Assembly: GCA_021234155.1 (NCBI GenBank)
Contig: JAJEKV010000053.1
Coordinates: 6,713,424 to 6,777,423, forward strand
Reading direction: 5' to 3'
Source of the DNA: Isoetes taiwanensis
Lineage: Eukaryota > Streptophyta > Lycopodiopsida > Isoetales > Isoetaceae
Length of the DNA: 64,000 nucleotides
Below are positions 20,913-32,640 of the stretch, one piece after another (positions within the stretch are counted from its first letter, which is position 1; each line of letters begins with the position of its first letter). The position numbers were made by a program, and so were the translations under genes. Under the pieces are notes generated by a model. The model was given only the letters and a program-made list of their open reading frames with translations, did not search any database and had not been told where the DNA came from.

Positions 20913-23900
20913 TGCCCATTTCGAAGGAGTCAATTTGTGTCATCAAAATGTCACCCAAACTTTGGATAGTATGCATTATGACATTATTGGTGACATTTAT
21001 CCATAGGTGATGCTATAGGTACCACAACTTGTGTCACATATAGCCTCGCTCCTTGTGTCAGCGACAATGTCATTAACATTGTGATGACGCTATAGGTGTT
21101 GCTATTAGCATCAATTATAGTGTCACTAGTTGTGACATATATAGCATCAGTATTAGTGTTGGTGCCTCTTGGTGATATTATAGGTGGTGCTATTAGCATC
21201 AGATATAATAACATCTTTAGTGGCACAAATCTCGTCAATGTTTGTCTGGCCATGTATATGCCACAATAGATGTTGCTATTAGTATCAATTATATTGTCAG
21301 ATGTTGTCCTGTCAGTTATGGCAAGCTTTATGTCAGTTGATGTAGTGGCACTATGAGTGTTAATATTTTTCTTCTTGAAGGATGATTGAAGATTCAACAT
21401 TTCCAAAAAGTTTTTATCACGTATTGTATGCGCCATCTTATTAACATCACAAGTAATATTACTTGTGGGTTGCCTGCCAACACCAATCCCATCAAAAAAG
21501 TTGTTTTAAGCTATACATATATGGCTATATGGATTCTCGAGCTTTACGATGATCATATTCAACAAGTACATTCTTAACACCTGCCTGCAATTTTCTATAT
21601 ATGATTGTACACAATACTCAAATGTTTTGGAAAAGACGAATAGAAAGAAACATCTGCCCCTTGATACTTCACTACATAACTTGATTTTAGATCATTTTAC
21701 TTTGTCACCACTAGGATTTCAGTGTCAATTATCAACATCAAATTATTGCCTCAATTATATGAGTAGCAAGGCCTCTAAGACCATACGATTCAGAACTTTT
21801 ATTCTTATAATATTGGAACGAGAAATTAAACAAGTATTGAATTCAGCTTGTTAGAAAAGGCAGCTCCGAATGTATTTTCCTTTGTGTTCAATTATTGCTT
21901 TCATACATATGTCGAATGTGAATTCTGAACAAATGCATAAGCTCTTTATGCAACTAGACAAATGAGTTTTGGTTGGCTTCTTTGGCAACCTCATCGGATA
22001 TATATAGGCCTTTCGTCAGAGTAATAACATCATAAGTTTTGAGCATTCCCATTTGCATTTTTGTTTGACCTAGGGACAATATTAATAATGGACTAGATCT
22101 AGGGAATTCTTGCTAAACCAATTAATTCTCCAATTGCTCAAAAGATGCTTGGAAGAAGAAACCATTCTTGACACAATTGAGGAATTTATGTTGCAATGTC
22201 GATATATTGGACACACAAAGTCGCATCTACAAAAGTATATTTGCAGATTTTTGGATGACGGGTTCCTGATTGGTCTACGCTTGAGCTTAAGGTGTTCTTG
22301 CAGAAATTCTCAGCTACATTGCCATCGAAATCTTCTCCTTAAGTTATTCCTCGATGTTAACACCTAGTTAACTTTTAACGTACCAAAACCACTATGATGG
22401 GGGTTAAGCTAACTACAACCATTAAAGTTTAAATCCTTTGACTTGAAGAAACTTCAAGAGAGTTTACTGTGAATCTAAGTGAAATTTTTTAACTTAACTA
22501 AATTTATCTCTCTGGTGTGAACCCACCCGGTGCTTGGTGCATTTTAAGTGCATTCTAATCTAATCGCTACATGGTGGGGGTCGGGGGGAGTGGGGAGGGT
22601 GTGGAGGAACGACTCACGCTAGTTTGCGAAACATTAGAAAGCAAAGAAAAAGGCAAGTCGTACACGTGGCAACCACAAAACCGGTATCGGAATCTCGTTT
22701 CAAGCAATGTGAGAACTGGAACCTGTGTTTCCTCTTGCTTATGGTACCAAAACCCGACTGAGGAAGCGAGAACAAGATCCAAAGAATAAAGCCTCGAGAA
22801 AATAATTAGTGGCTCTCAACACAAACAACCCTGGCCGACTCTACTGCTCTTAGAACAAACGACTTTAAAATATAACAATCCATAGCTCTGCAACAGAGCC
22901 CCCTATAGCTGCCATAGCCGAAGAAGCACGCAATAGAAACAAAGAACTTGGAGATAGAAAATATGTTGCACACTACTCCATGCGGCCTCCAAGCTCTTCT
23001 AATTTCGAGCATCTTTCACTGTAGGCAAACTACCTTACCAAAAAAAATCACCTATCCAATGGCCCAGGGATTTTTGACCAAAAAAAATAAAAAATAAAAA
23101 ATAAAAATCAACAAACTGGAGAAAAAAGTCATTGCACAACCTACTCCGGTGTGAACACACCCTTATTAGTTTTTTTACTAATTTAAGAGTATTATGTGCA
23201 ATAGTTTTGTACTGTATTATTTTCGTATGAATATGACATGGCATACAAAATAGAAATGGGGTCGTCTAAATCTGCTGGCGTGCAATCTGGTGATGCCACG
23301 TGGCACTTCCCTACAACGCGGAATGGAAGTCGGGTGGACCCATTCCGCGTGACCGGCTGGGCAGGTTATTTTTTAGGGTTGCGCTTAGGGTTGTGCTTAG
23401 GGTTCGCCGCATTTTTTTTTCAGAGTTCTTTGGTCTCTGCAAATGCGTTCAGGGTTGTTCTCTGCTAAATGCGAACTTCGATCTCTGCTAAAAGATCTCT
23501 TCAGGGTTGTTCTTCGATCTCTGCAAATGCGAAGTTCGCACCGGTTCTTCTTCGAGCTTTGCAAGCAAGATCTTCGAGCAGTTCTCCAAGCAGATGTGAT
23601 CAGTTCTTCAAGCTTTGCAAGCAAGATCTTCGAGCTCTGCGATCAGTTCTTCAAGCAGATGCGAGCTCAATAGTTCTGGAGCTCTGCAGTTCTTTGAAGC
23701 TTGTTGTTTCCATTGTTGTTTGTTCTGCAGGCCATGTAAGATAGCAAGCCAGAAGTAGAGGCTCAGCCGAAAATCTCCAAAATCTTGCTCAGAAAACTTC
23801 CCCATCTGCAAAATCTTGCTTAAATCTTGTTGAAAACCCTCTCAGAAACTCTGCAATCTCTTGCTGATCTTGTAAAACTCCGTTTTTCCCCTTGGAAAGG

Positions 23901-25625
23901 ACTCCCCCATTTCTATTTTGTAGGGGAATGAAAACTGGTCCAGCATTCCCAGTTTCCATTCCCCTATACATACTATCTTTTCCCTAAATTTGCTATGGCG
24001 CATGTCGGTGGCATGGCTGGAGCAGAGCTCCGGCGCCTTTGGTTTGAAGCAGAGGGCTTATTTAGATTCCAAGCAGATTTTCTTCTCTAAATTTCTCGTG
24101 GCTGCTTCTATGCTCTCAACGGCCGCAACACAAACTTCTGTTCTTCAGCATCATGTTTTGTTTCTTGTTTGTTGTGGCAGACTGTGGCTATGGTGAACCT
24201 GACCTTCTTGTTGTTTTTCTTTTTTGCTTTGATCCACAGGGCATAAAATGCAGACTTTGTGTTTTCAAATGGGATTGCTTGCATAAAGTACCTATACCGG
24301 AATACCAGTTTGAGGTGCAGGAAACCCAACTCCAAGCTAATTTCTCAAATATAGATATCATGCCATTTCACATTTCTCTTGCTACCGATGTCTACCGATG
24401 GAGCTTCAGCTGCCAGTTCAGTGCAATATGGGATCACCAGCCTGGAAGAGTTTTGGCTTTTCCTCTGCCAAACCCAAACAAGCTTGTTGTAGATATGCCA
24501 TTCTTGCATAGTTTGCTCAGCCTTGTTGCTGTTTGTGCTCAGACCTACACCAATAATTGTTCATGTATTCATTTGACAACCACGTCATACCTGGCACAGA
24601 ATGTAGAACCACTTCAGCTTCAACTGTGTCAAGCCCGTAGTTTAGTCAAGTTTTGCATTTTCGATTTTGCAGTCTTAAAATTAAGGATTCTCTTGTGGAT
24701 TTGCAGAATACATAGTTTGCTTATTTCTGGATTAACAATTTTACAGGTTTGGTGCGTAATTTGCAGTTTTAGAGGTATGGTTTTTTGTGTGTTTGTGGAT
24801 TTGGAAATTATATAGCTTGCTTGTTTATGGATTTGCAGCTATTTCTTGAAGGTTGTTCTCCACTAGTATTTGTGGTTTTGCAGAAAATATATCTTGCAAG
24901 CTATGCTTCGAAAATCCAAGCCACTGATGTAGAAGATTCCACAGAATCTTCGAATTTCAAACCACCAGAAACTACTAAAAAAAATAGACAAATAATACTT
25001 CCACAAAGACAATTTGACGGCAAAAAAAAAAAAAAAAAAAAAAAAAAAACAGAAATGGACACAAATAGTACTTTAGTAAAAGACATTGCACTAAATATGA
25101 CTTAGTGGCATAAAGTAATGGCATTATATGTGGCAATCTCCAATAAGAACAATAGATCAAAAAATAACATTAACATTGACAAAATAAATGACATTCATAT
25201 TGAAAAAATAAATGACAGGTGGTCCTAGAGATGACATTATGTATGGCTTAACTAGTGACGAACATTTTAACATTATAAGTGGTATTACTAGTGACCTTAT
25301 ACATGACAATAATTTTAGCATTATGAATGACGTTATATGTGAAACTATAGATGATGCTATATGTGGTTCTATAGTTGACTTTATGACTGCAGTTGATATT
25401 AACATAGTTGACTTTATAGGTGACAATATCTATGATGTCATAGGTGGTGCTAGGACTGACACTATAGGTGACAAAAGTGTTGACCATATATGTGACATTC
25501 TCATTGCTACATTAGTGTCAGTACTATGTGTCACTCATAGCGTCAGTTATTAAAAAAATTTGAGTTGCAATTATAGGCAAACAATCGACACAAAAGGTGA
25601 CACTAATTGACCCCTTCTCTTGTAG
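20913..25625. mobile_element. CACTA-like element, about 4.7 kb, with subterminal repeat arrays
   Basis: The right end reads GACCCCTTCTCTTGTAGT (to about 25,625), the complement of ACTACAAGAGAAGGGGTC, a CACTA-type terminus. The left end at about 20,920 has GAAGGAGTCAATTTGTGTCA, which matches the inverted right end GAAGGGGTCAATTAGTGTCA except for two bases, though its extreme tip is damaged. Both ends carry arrays built on TGACACTATAGGTGACAT-like units (20,960-21,345 and 25,090-25,560). No transposase is readable. The interior includes a poly(A) of about 28 at 25,022 and several unassigned repeats. A 3-bp target duplication was not confirmed. Confidence 0.65.
22380..25050. other. Interior of the CACTA-like element: repeats, no gene
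   Basis: GGTGTGAACMCACCC occurs at about 22,514 and 23,153. ACAAAATAGAAATGGGG at 23,244 is inverted at about 23,903-23,919 (CCCCATTTCTATTTTGT), but without a target duplication. At 23,400-23,680 the words AGTTCTTCAAGC and GCAAGCAAGATCTTCGAGC recur, resembling a repeat-rich leader. Around 24,690-24,835 TGTGGATTTGCAG recurs. A 220-codon frame at 24,153-24,815 is Cys/Phe/Leu-rich and probably fortuitous. The stretch ends with A28 at 25,022-25,049. Confidence 0.4.
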
Positions 25626-26903
25626 TCCATTGCCTTCTCGAGCCCAGTCGTCTCTTAATCAGGAATCTGGAAGCCACTTCTGTTGCTTCAAGTCACATGC
25701 CTTCAGTTATCCCTGCCATTTTGGAACTTCAAAAAGAAACATCTCGTTTACATCCTGACGCACAACCATCCCCATGCCAAGAAGAACCACGCCGTGCTCC
25801 AATTATCAATGTTCCTTCCTCTCAGTCCACATGAGTTGAAGATTTCACCCCCCAACAAGTCTCTCAAAACACTGCTCCTATCATTCTCCAACCGTCATTG
25901 CCTCTTCCCCCTCTTGTTCCTCCTCCATCTAGATGCGCCTTGTACGAGATGAGCAAATTGTCGCTGAATACATGATAAAACTCCACAACTCCCAAGAACA
26001 CTTCATGAATGGAGTCAAGAAGTATATGGATTCCATCGATATTGTCCACCGTGATCTTCAGGCAGCTACTACCAAGTCCAGACTCTGAAAGAAAGCCTTC
26101 AGAGTAAACATGCTGCTCTGCTTGAGACCCGTGGCTCTCAAGAATGAACACACACACGCGCATACTAGAAGACTAGCAAGTTCAACTTCAAGCTACTATC
26201 CAAGGACTTCTGGCTCAACTCAAAGAGAAAGATAAAATTCTCGCTGACAGTCAGGCCCTGTATACAGGATGCCATGACCCCCTATCAGGTAGTCTGGGGC
26301 CTTGCACAATTTTTGGAGTGTGCTGCTACATCTTCTGATCCCTCAGTTCACCGTCAAGCCAGATTCTGTGCAGCCCTGAAGTGTCTCCTTCAGTGTTTTA
26401 TTGCGCAGAAGTGCCCTATTTACTACTGCAATCCTAACGCTAGTGCTGGTGCCTTCGGTCTCTAGACTTGCCTTGCCTCCTCATCGAATGCCGATATGTC
26501 CTTACAGAAGCTGACACCGTGCCTTTGAAGATATGGCGCAGTCCGAATTTCTCATTGACGCGTCACCTTCAATTGGGGTATATACTTCCGACGGGTTCAA
26601 AGATAGGCAAGATCTCATAGAGAAATATCATACTGAGGCATGCCCTCATAGTCGAGGATAATTTTGAAAAGGTTCCTGGTTTCCCACCTCCTGAGACTGT
26701 TCTTGCTTTTCTCTCCTCCGAGTGTTCTTTGGTGGGATTGAGTGTTAGTCCTGTACCACCGGGCACAAGACCATTCTTAAGTTCCATGCAGCAGGGCAGA
26801 ACAAGGGAGTAGGTCAAGCGTCAGGTAGTAGACCCACGCCCCCGCCAAAAGCCATGCAGAAGTACACGTCCCAGTCAAAGAAGAGAGCTAGAACGAACAA
26901 ATG
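25626..26903 (+). pseudogene. Decayed protein-coding region of unknown family, second part
   Basis: This is the likely continuation of the frame cut at 20,912. Pieces readable in three frames include a Pro-rich segment (25,607-25,834), VAEYMIKLHNSQEHFMNGV near 25,960, and an apparent coiled coil (AQLKEKDKILADSQAL, about 26,213-26,260). They also include WGLAQFLECAATSSDPSVHR (26,274-26,465) and a basic tail with KKRAR just before a stop at about 26,903. At least five frame changes or stops are needed to read it. I do not recognise the protein. A nuclear or capsid-like protein is possible but unproven. Confidence 0.4.
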
Positions 26904-27603
26904 ACGGCCTTTGGGGAGTGCGGCCCTAATTTAACGGAATTCCAGGCACTAATGAAGGCACTGCCAGATTTCCTGAAATCATGCGTTGATCCAGGAGTTG
27001 GTTTCCGAGATCTGCCATCTACCTATTTTGTACTATATATATCAGTCGAGATAGATCTTGAGTTTTTAGATAAGATTTTAGCCTTGTCTCACTTTGTTCC
27101 TCTCTCTTGACGAGAGTTCATGTATTCTGATTGATATTCAAGGAAGCTCTATTTCTACATATTGTCTCTTTTAGTTCTTTTCTTCATCCTTCTTTCTTTT
27201 TGTTCTCTTTGCAAAATCCCGTGTGATCTAAGAAGGAATACAAGAAAAGCATGGTTTAAGAACCGAATGTAAATTTAGGAGCAGCTTCTAATAGCTTCCA
27301 AAATACTTGCAAACTCTGGTCTGATAGCTCCATTATATCTCTGTAGAACTTTTTTGCTTTTATAAGGATTTAGAGATGATTTATCCCTTCTAAGATCATC
27401 CATGGAGACAAGACTCTATGTTAGGATTAGAAAGTAGCAATAAAGATAAGTAGCTCCGTTTCAGATGCTTCCACTAAAGTACATTTAATTGTTAGACGTT
27501 AGGCATGTTACAGAACAAAAACAATGCAAACACATTTGATGAGAAAAATGTGATCAAGTTCAAGATAGGGTTAGCAATATGGCTCTAATTTACATTATAT
27601 TCG
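26904..27603. other. Spacer before the duplicated block
   Basis: No gene or mobile element is recognised. Short open frames such as 26,901-27,110 have no domain. The stretch ends where similarity to 32,386-33,540 begins. Confidence 0.4.
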
Positions 27604-28529
27604 TCATAACCAAAGAAGGCGTAGTTGGCTGGTCATTCGATTGCTCTTGCAAGATTAGTTGACATTTTTATTTCTATTTATTGTTTCATTTTGCGAAGGG
27701 TATGTCAACAAGGGTCTAGGGTAGATTGTCCAATAGTTATGCTTTCCATATTGAGTCAAAGGGTTGTTTGTGTTTTGTTCAATAAAATGTCCAAGTTGCC
27801 TTTAAGTTGTCCTCTCCTTATTTATTAAAATGGGAGATCTTCGATTTTTGTGCTAAGCATTTCCTCTCCCCCTTGCAGGATGCTGGTTGCCAACCTACCT
27901 CCATTATTCAATGGGAAGTCAAATATTATTATTCTATTTTTGAAAATCGTTTTCTTCATTTCCTAGGATGAGCTTATCTGCATAGCCCCATTATTTGCAC
28001 ATCAGAACTGCATCTATTGGCTTAACATCGTGAGGTCTTCTTCAACAATTTCGTTTTGTGTAAGGATCGCGAACCTATTACGATCACGAAGCATTTGGAT
28101 AGCCGATCTCTCTTTTCTTGGTAAAGTTTTTCATGTAGACCCTTTCCAATATTGGAGATTCATTTCAGGTTGCCGTGTTTGAAATACAATCCATCGTTCC
28201 ATTCCTTTCTTGGTGCTCGAAGCATCCTACGATTTTTTTGTTTAGATTCTTAAATATGTACAGACAAAAAAGGGACCAATTTGGAAAGATTATGAATAAA
28301 CAAAAATTTAGGGCGGCATTGTAAAAGAATAAAAACCTTTGAACATCTCAGATTTGATCCACATTTTTAGAGAGATCTTGCTTATGTTTTCACTATTGCA
28401 GTTTCTCATAGTCAATCTATTCTATTTATATTGTTACTGTTTGAGTTCACTCAATGATTTTGTCCACAATTTCTCATTCTATAGAAGTCACCAAGCAGCA
28501 AAACATTTCCCATTGGCAGGGTTCTAAAG

Positions 28530-29335
28530 GAGCAAGCACATCTAAGAAAGTTCACAACGATGGTCCTAACAATGGTTCCAAGTGGTTTTAGGAAGTAAGG
28601 CCTCAAAGTTGAAGTGGTTTGATCTTCCTAAGTGGGATCCCTTTGAGGACATCAAGGAAGGATACTTGGGTGAAAGCATGCTAGGGTGTACCATCTAAAG
28701 TACTTTTTAGGGAGTGCGAAACTGTACCCAGCACTGGGTACTGGAAACTTGCATAAATGCGGCAATACACAATAAGTTTGAGAGTTAATTCATTTATTTG
28801 TGTCTCTAATAGTATTATTATCCTCTAATACTATAGATTGACATGTTATTGACCCTCAATTCAAAACTTTTTGATTGATTTTAATGGAAAGAAAAAACAG
28901 AAAGTACCAGTTTTAAAAGTACCCAATGTAGGTACTTTTGAGGGTTCCAAAAGTCGTACACCGTAGCATGCTTTTACCCACTTTGTGCTTGTAAGGCCTG
29001 ACGATGAGGATTGTCCAATATGGTTAGGGGTGGCACTCTCTGATGTAACCACCACCATGGCTGATGGAGAGGAGTTGCGTCTTGGATTCCAAGTTCAATA
29101 TTGGGAGCCCATTCGAAGACACAAGAAGGGCAATTTGAAGGAGCAATACACCGACTGTTGGGAGAAGAAGTGGAGGGTAAATCATGCTGATCCTCAAAGG
29201 AGGGAATTGGTGGAGTGTGTGGTATGGTCATATCCAGCTTGTCAGATTTCAAAAAGACAAGACACACAAGATCCCAAAAAGGGAGATGGACAAAGCCATG
29301 AGCAACCTCCATGCTATATCATTGTATGAGGGTAG
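28530..29335 (+). pseudogene. Coding remnant of unknown family, interrupted by a 312-bp element
   Basis: Left of the MITE, a broken frame contains KWDPFEDIKEG. Right of it, the frame 28,985-29,329 is open for 114 codons: LVRPDDEDCPIWLGVALSDV, then QVQYWEP, YTDCWEKKWRVNHADP and a C-terminal VVWSYPACQ. The motif order (CPIWLG, QVQYWEP, CW..KW) resembles a domain I remember in uncharacterised proteins of ferns and lycophytes, often in transposon-rich settings. That is memory only, and the function is unknown. Unit 2 of the duplication lacks this segment. Confidence 0.5.
28668..28979. mobile_element. TIR element of 312 bp with 4-bp target duplication ACTT
   Basis: The left end GGGTGAAAGCATGCTAGGGT and the inverted right end GGGTAAAAGCATGCTACGGT match at 18 of 20 positions. 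ACTT lies directly outside both ends (28,664-28,667 and 28,980-28,983). A further internal inverted motif (AAGTACTTTTTAGGG and its partner around 28,926-28,945) suggests a fold-back tendency. No coding capacity. Its tips resemble those of the 918-bp element at 30,951. Confidence 0.85.
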
Positions 29336-29339
29336 ATAA

Positions 29340-30946
29340 TATTGAGAAGCTTGATGACTTTCTCAACTAGTGGTTTGTAAAGTTTATGAGGAAAACAAGT
29401 TACCCAGTTCTTTGTGTGTGATGTGTAATTCTATTCAAGCATTCAATTCAGAATTTTTTTTTCTATAGCACGAGTCCCATTTTCAGTCTGAGCCCTAAAT
29501 TTCGAGATTTGATTAAATAGTGCTTCCAACCCTTCTTTGTGCACTTCACGGACATGTAATTCTTTTGTGCCCAAGATCCATAAAGGTTAAATCATTGACA
29601 AATATGGTTTGAAGATTAGATAGATCTTAGGATATCCTTAGGTTGCCTCTACTAAGGTTTTTTTATATGCCAATTTTAATAATTGTGCTTTCTTTTATAT
29701 TTGATGTTTTGTTCTTCATTGTAAAAAGCCTAGATCTGTCATTCAAGTAAAAGATAACAAGCTTGCCAACATGTGACTGGTATTTGAGTTGAACGGAGTT
29801 TTTGGTTTCCTTCTTTTGAAGTGGTTGCAGTTTATTACACATGAATTTAATGTTTGTCTATTCTAAGGGTTTTGGTTGTATTGAAGGTTAGTATATGTTG
29901 TCAAAGCTAGAAGCACTATCATTTCATGATATGCATATGCAGCTAATGTATGACAATGCATGTGCAAGAACACATAATTCTAAGTTCGATCTTGCATGTT
30001 TACTATTGGATGTTTGTCTCTTTAACTTAATCTTACATAGTATTATCTGTTGTATCACTATCTCTTTAATCTAGAGAGATGTACTATTAGTAGTACATTG
30101 TACCAAAAACTTAGGTTCTCTCTCTCTCTCTTTTTTTCCTTTTTTTTTTTTTAAAGAGTCATTTTCAACTAGAAAATTGTCATTCACTATTTGAAGAGTG
30201 CCACATTATTAAAGTGTATAAAGGGTTTAATTGCAAGTGTGTTCATGCAATGTTTTTTAGTATATTCTAACCTAAGTCATTTGTCCTTTTTCTGCAGGCT
30301 TGGGAAGCTTTCTGAAGAGTACCTTCATTTGTATGGGCCTATAAGTGTCATTTTTCAATTGGACTTTTCTATCAGCAAAAAGATTAGCATAATGAGTTGT
30401 ACATATATGTTGGTCTTTACTTGGCTAGATTGTTTTTTTCTGTAACTCCTAATGGATGTCTTAATTATTTATTGACTGATCGGGCTTTTCCAGCATGAGT
30501 TGCTTCCATACATTGAACCCAACATGTTGGTTAGAACATTCTGAATTTACCATTTACCACCCAATGACTTTTGATTTTCTTGCAAAACTTGGGAAAAAAT
30601 AATTTTTGGGATTGAGGAGGCAATGCTGTATACTAATATGAGCTTCTGCAGAAGCTGACAAAGCCAATACAATGCAAGTCATTGTATGATAGAGAAGAGA
30701 TGTAGATCGGATTAACAGAATACCATGACAAGCAACAGTTATTATACAAGGTTTACAGATTTAAAGTTTAAGGTTATGAAGTTTTTAATAATTTCGACAA
30801 AATATATCAAAAAATACCTAAGAGCAAGGACAAATACATCCATGCTTTCTTGCTTATAATTTTTCGACTAAGCATTTATTTCCATCATACCCCTCCATCA
30901 ATCAATGGAATCTTTAAGAAGGATTTATCATACCCAGGTCCCAGAC
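29340..30946. other. Non-coding part of duplication unit 1
   Basis: No gene is supported. CATTG at 29,717-29,721, in the context GTTCTTCATTGTAAAA, is the uninterrupted counterpart of the copia insertion site in unit 2. CTGCAG followed by CTTGGGAAGC near 30,295 has the look of an intron-exon junction, but the frame is not sustained. Confidence 0.5.
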
Positions 30947-30950
30947 ACAA

Positions 30951-31868
30951 GGGCAAAAGTATGCTGGTGGGGTGCAAAAGCACGCGTCCGGACGCATGCT
31001 TTTAGCACCCCTGCTTCCTGCTTTTTTTTGGGTGCTGGTGGGTTCGTTTTTTTACACCCTTCATTTGTTAAGAGGATTCTTCAGCCAAGAATCATTCCAT
31101 ATTGCTCGAATTTTCCATCAGATCAGCATCGATTTCATTAGATTGGAGTCTGACTAGTGCGCATAAATGACCCAAACTCCAAATTAGCATGTGAATCTCC
31201 AATTAGTTGCTCAATCCATCATATCTTTTCATAAAACTTATCCACCAAGGTAGGATCGTCATTTCGACCATATTCAGCCTAAAAGCCCCATCTAATTTTG
31301 CTTAAATTGGGCTGACTTAAGAGATTTCTCACTGTTTTATAAAAAACCTGTTGCAAGAATGGTTTTTCTTTAATTTTTCACTCAATATCCCAAATTAGGT
31401 TCTGAAATTTTGCACGTAGGATATGGGTGCATGGCCGATTATAAAAATCTGAAAAGCCCCAGCTGATTTAGCTTAATTTGGGCTAAATTAAAAAATTCTT
31501 CACTGTACCAAAACTGCTGCAGAAATGGTTTTTCTCTAATTGCTCACACAATATCCCAAATTAGGTTCTGAAATTTTGCATGTAGGATATGGGTGCATGG
31601 CCGGCCGATTATGAAAATCTGAAAAGCCCCATCTGATTTAGCTTAATTTGGGCTGAATTAAGAAATTTTGTTCTATTTTACCAAAATTGCTGCAGAAATG
31701 GGTTTTCTCTAATTGCTCACTCGATATCCCAAATTAGGCCCTGAAATTTTGCATGTATGATCGAATTGCATGGCCGATTATGAAAAACAAAAAAACAAGG
31801 TGCTGGAAAGTGCTGGGTGCTGGGTGCTGCATCGCGTTTATTTGTACCCCACCAGCATACTTTTGCCC
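30951..31868. mobile_element. TIR element of 918 bp with 4-bp target duplication ACAA
   Basis: The first 23 bases, beginning GGGCAAAAGTATGCTGGTGG, are perfectly inverted at 31,846-31,868. ACAA flanks both sides (30,947-30,950 and 31,869-31,872). Unit 2 of the duplication has the empty site GACACAACTAACACATGG at 51,649-51,666, which confirms the boundaries. The interior is mainly a diverged tandem repeat with a unit of about 170 bp, and it encodes nothing recognisable. Tip sequence and duplication length are shared with the 312-bp element at 28,668. Confidence 0.93.
31215..31790. repeat. Tandem repeat of about 170 bp inside the 918-bp element
   Basis: TATCCCAAATTAGGYYCTGA occurs at about 31,386, 31,551 and 31,723. 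Each copy is followed by AAATTTTGCAYGTA and a GCATGGCC..GATTAT segment. Each is separated by AAAAGCCCCATCTGATTTAG and a CTGCAGAAATGG segment. A more diverged copy precedes at 31,215-31,385. There are three good units and one poor one. Confidence 0.75.
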
Positions 31869-32385
31869 ACAATTAACACATGGAGAATGGAGAAAAGATG
31901 TTATGACTATGCATCAAAAGCTTTCAACGGACGATACCAAAGGGTTGAGTTGTCAGGTTCTCCTTTATCAGGAAGGATTTCTAAGCATAACCAACGTCCT
32001 ATTAACTTGACGCAATTGAATATAAGCTATTTCCCTTAAGTTGATAATCTTATACAATACGTCATCCAAGTGCAATAAACAACACAAAAGAAATAGTATT
32101 GAATCAAAACAGCAAGGTTGAATGATTATTTAAACTGCATTTTAATTTAGACACACATAGCCAGGGCAATAACTCCATAGATAATCTTTGCATCCATCTC
32201 AGCAACTTTTACAATGACTGAGAGAGTGCGTAACTGCACAATTGTGAACTACTGACCAAAAAAACAAACAAAAAACAAAAATTATAGGAGGTAGCATTGG
32301 AGATAGCATTGAAGCAATGTCGGGTGAGTGTTCTGGACTTGGAGATGTAGTGCAGGCCACCATTCCCATGCACTGCGTCTCCAAA

Positions 32386-32640
32386 GAAGGCGCCATAACC
32401 AAAAGGGTGTAGTTGGCTGGCCATTCGTTTTCTCTTGCAAGATTAGTTGACATTTTTATTTCTATTTACTGTTTCATTTTGCAAAGGGTACGTCAATAAG
32501 GGTTTAGGGTATAATGTCCAATAGTTATGCTTTTCATATTGAGTCAAAAGGTTATTTCTGTTTTGTTCAATAAAATGTCCAAGTCGCCTTTAAGTTGTCC
32601 TCCTTATTTATTAAAATGGGAGGCCACCATTCCCATGCAC
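32386..32640. repeat. Extra partial copy at the duplication junction
   Basis: The 250 bp from GTAGTTGGCTGGCCATTCG through TTATTTATTAAAATGGGAGG is repeated immediately afterwards at 32,675-32,885 and in unit 1 at 27,619. Three successive copies of this segment therefore exist. The copy at 32,386 ends abruptly in a second copy of GGCCACCATTCCCATGCACT. Confidence 0.75.

Larger units (their letters stand above)
27604..32385. repeat. Tandem duplication, unit 1
   Basis: This block shares long near-identical stretches, in the same order and orientation, with unit 2. Unit 2 consists of 32,641-33,743 and, beyond the copia element, 50,934-53,065. Shared segments begin CGTAGTTGGCTGGTCATTCG (27,619) and end TGTAGTGCAGGCCACCATTC (32,347). 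By eye identity is roughly 90%. Unit 1 contains two extra TIR elements (28,668-28,979 and 30,951-31,868) and a coding remnant. Unit 2 lacks about 1 kb corresponding to 28,512-29,528 and about 0.5 kb corresponding to 29,770-30,310. Confidence 0.85.

Noticed and set aside
22509-23170. GGTGTGAACMCACCC pair as transposon ends
   Set aside because: The motif is nearly palindromic, so direct and inverted readings cannot be separated, and no duplication is seen.
23243-23921. Inverted ACAAAATAGAAATGGGG pair as a MITE
   Set aside because: No target duplication outside the pair. Kept only as a repeat note.
24153-24815. 220-codon open frame on +
   Set aside because: Cys/Phe/Leu/Val-rich with no domain, inside a repeat-rich CACTA-like interior. 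Length alone is weak evidence in AT-rich DNA.
25212-25553. 113-codon open frame on +
   Set aside because: It is the read-through of the GACACTATAGGTGACAT subterminal array (D/I/G-rich repeats).
21000-25560. CRISPR array or other prokaryotic repeat system
   Set aside because: Repeats are diverged with irregular spacing in a plant context with transposon termini, and no spacer-repeat regularity exists.
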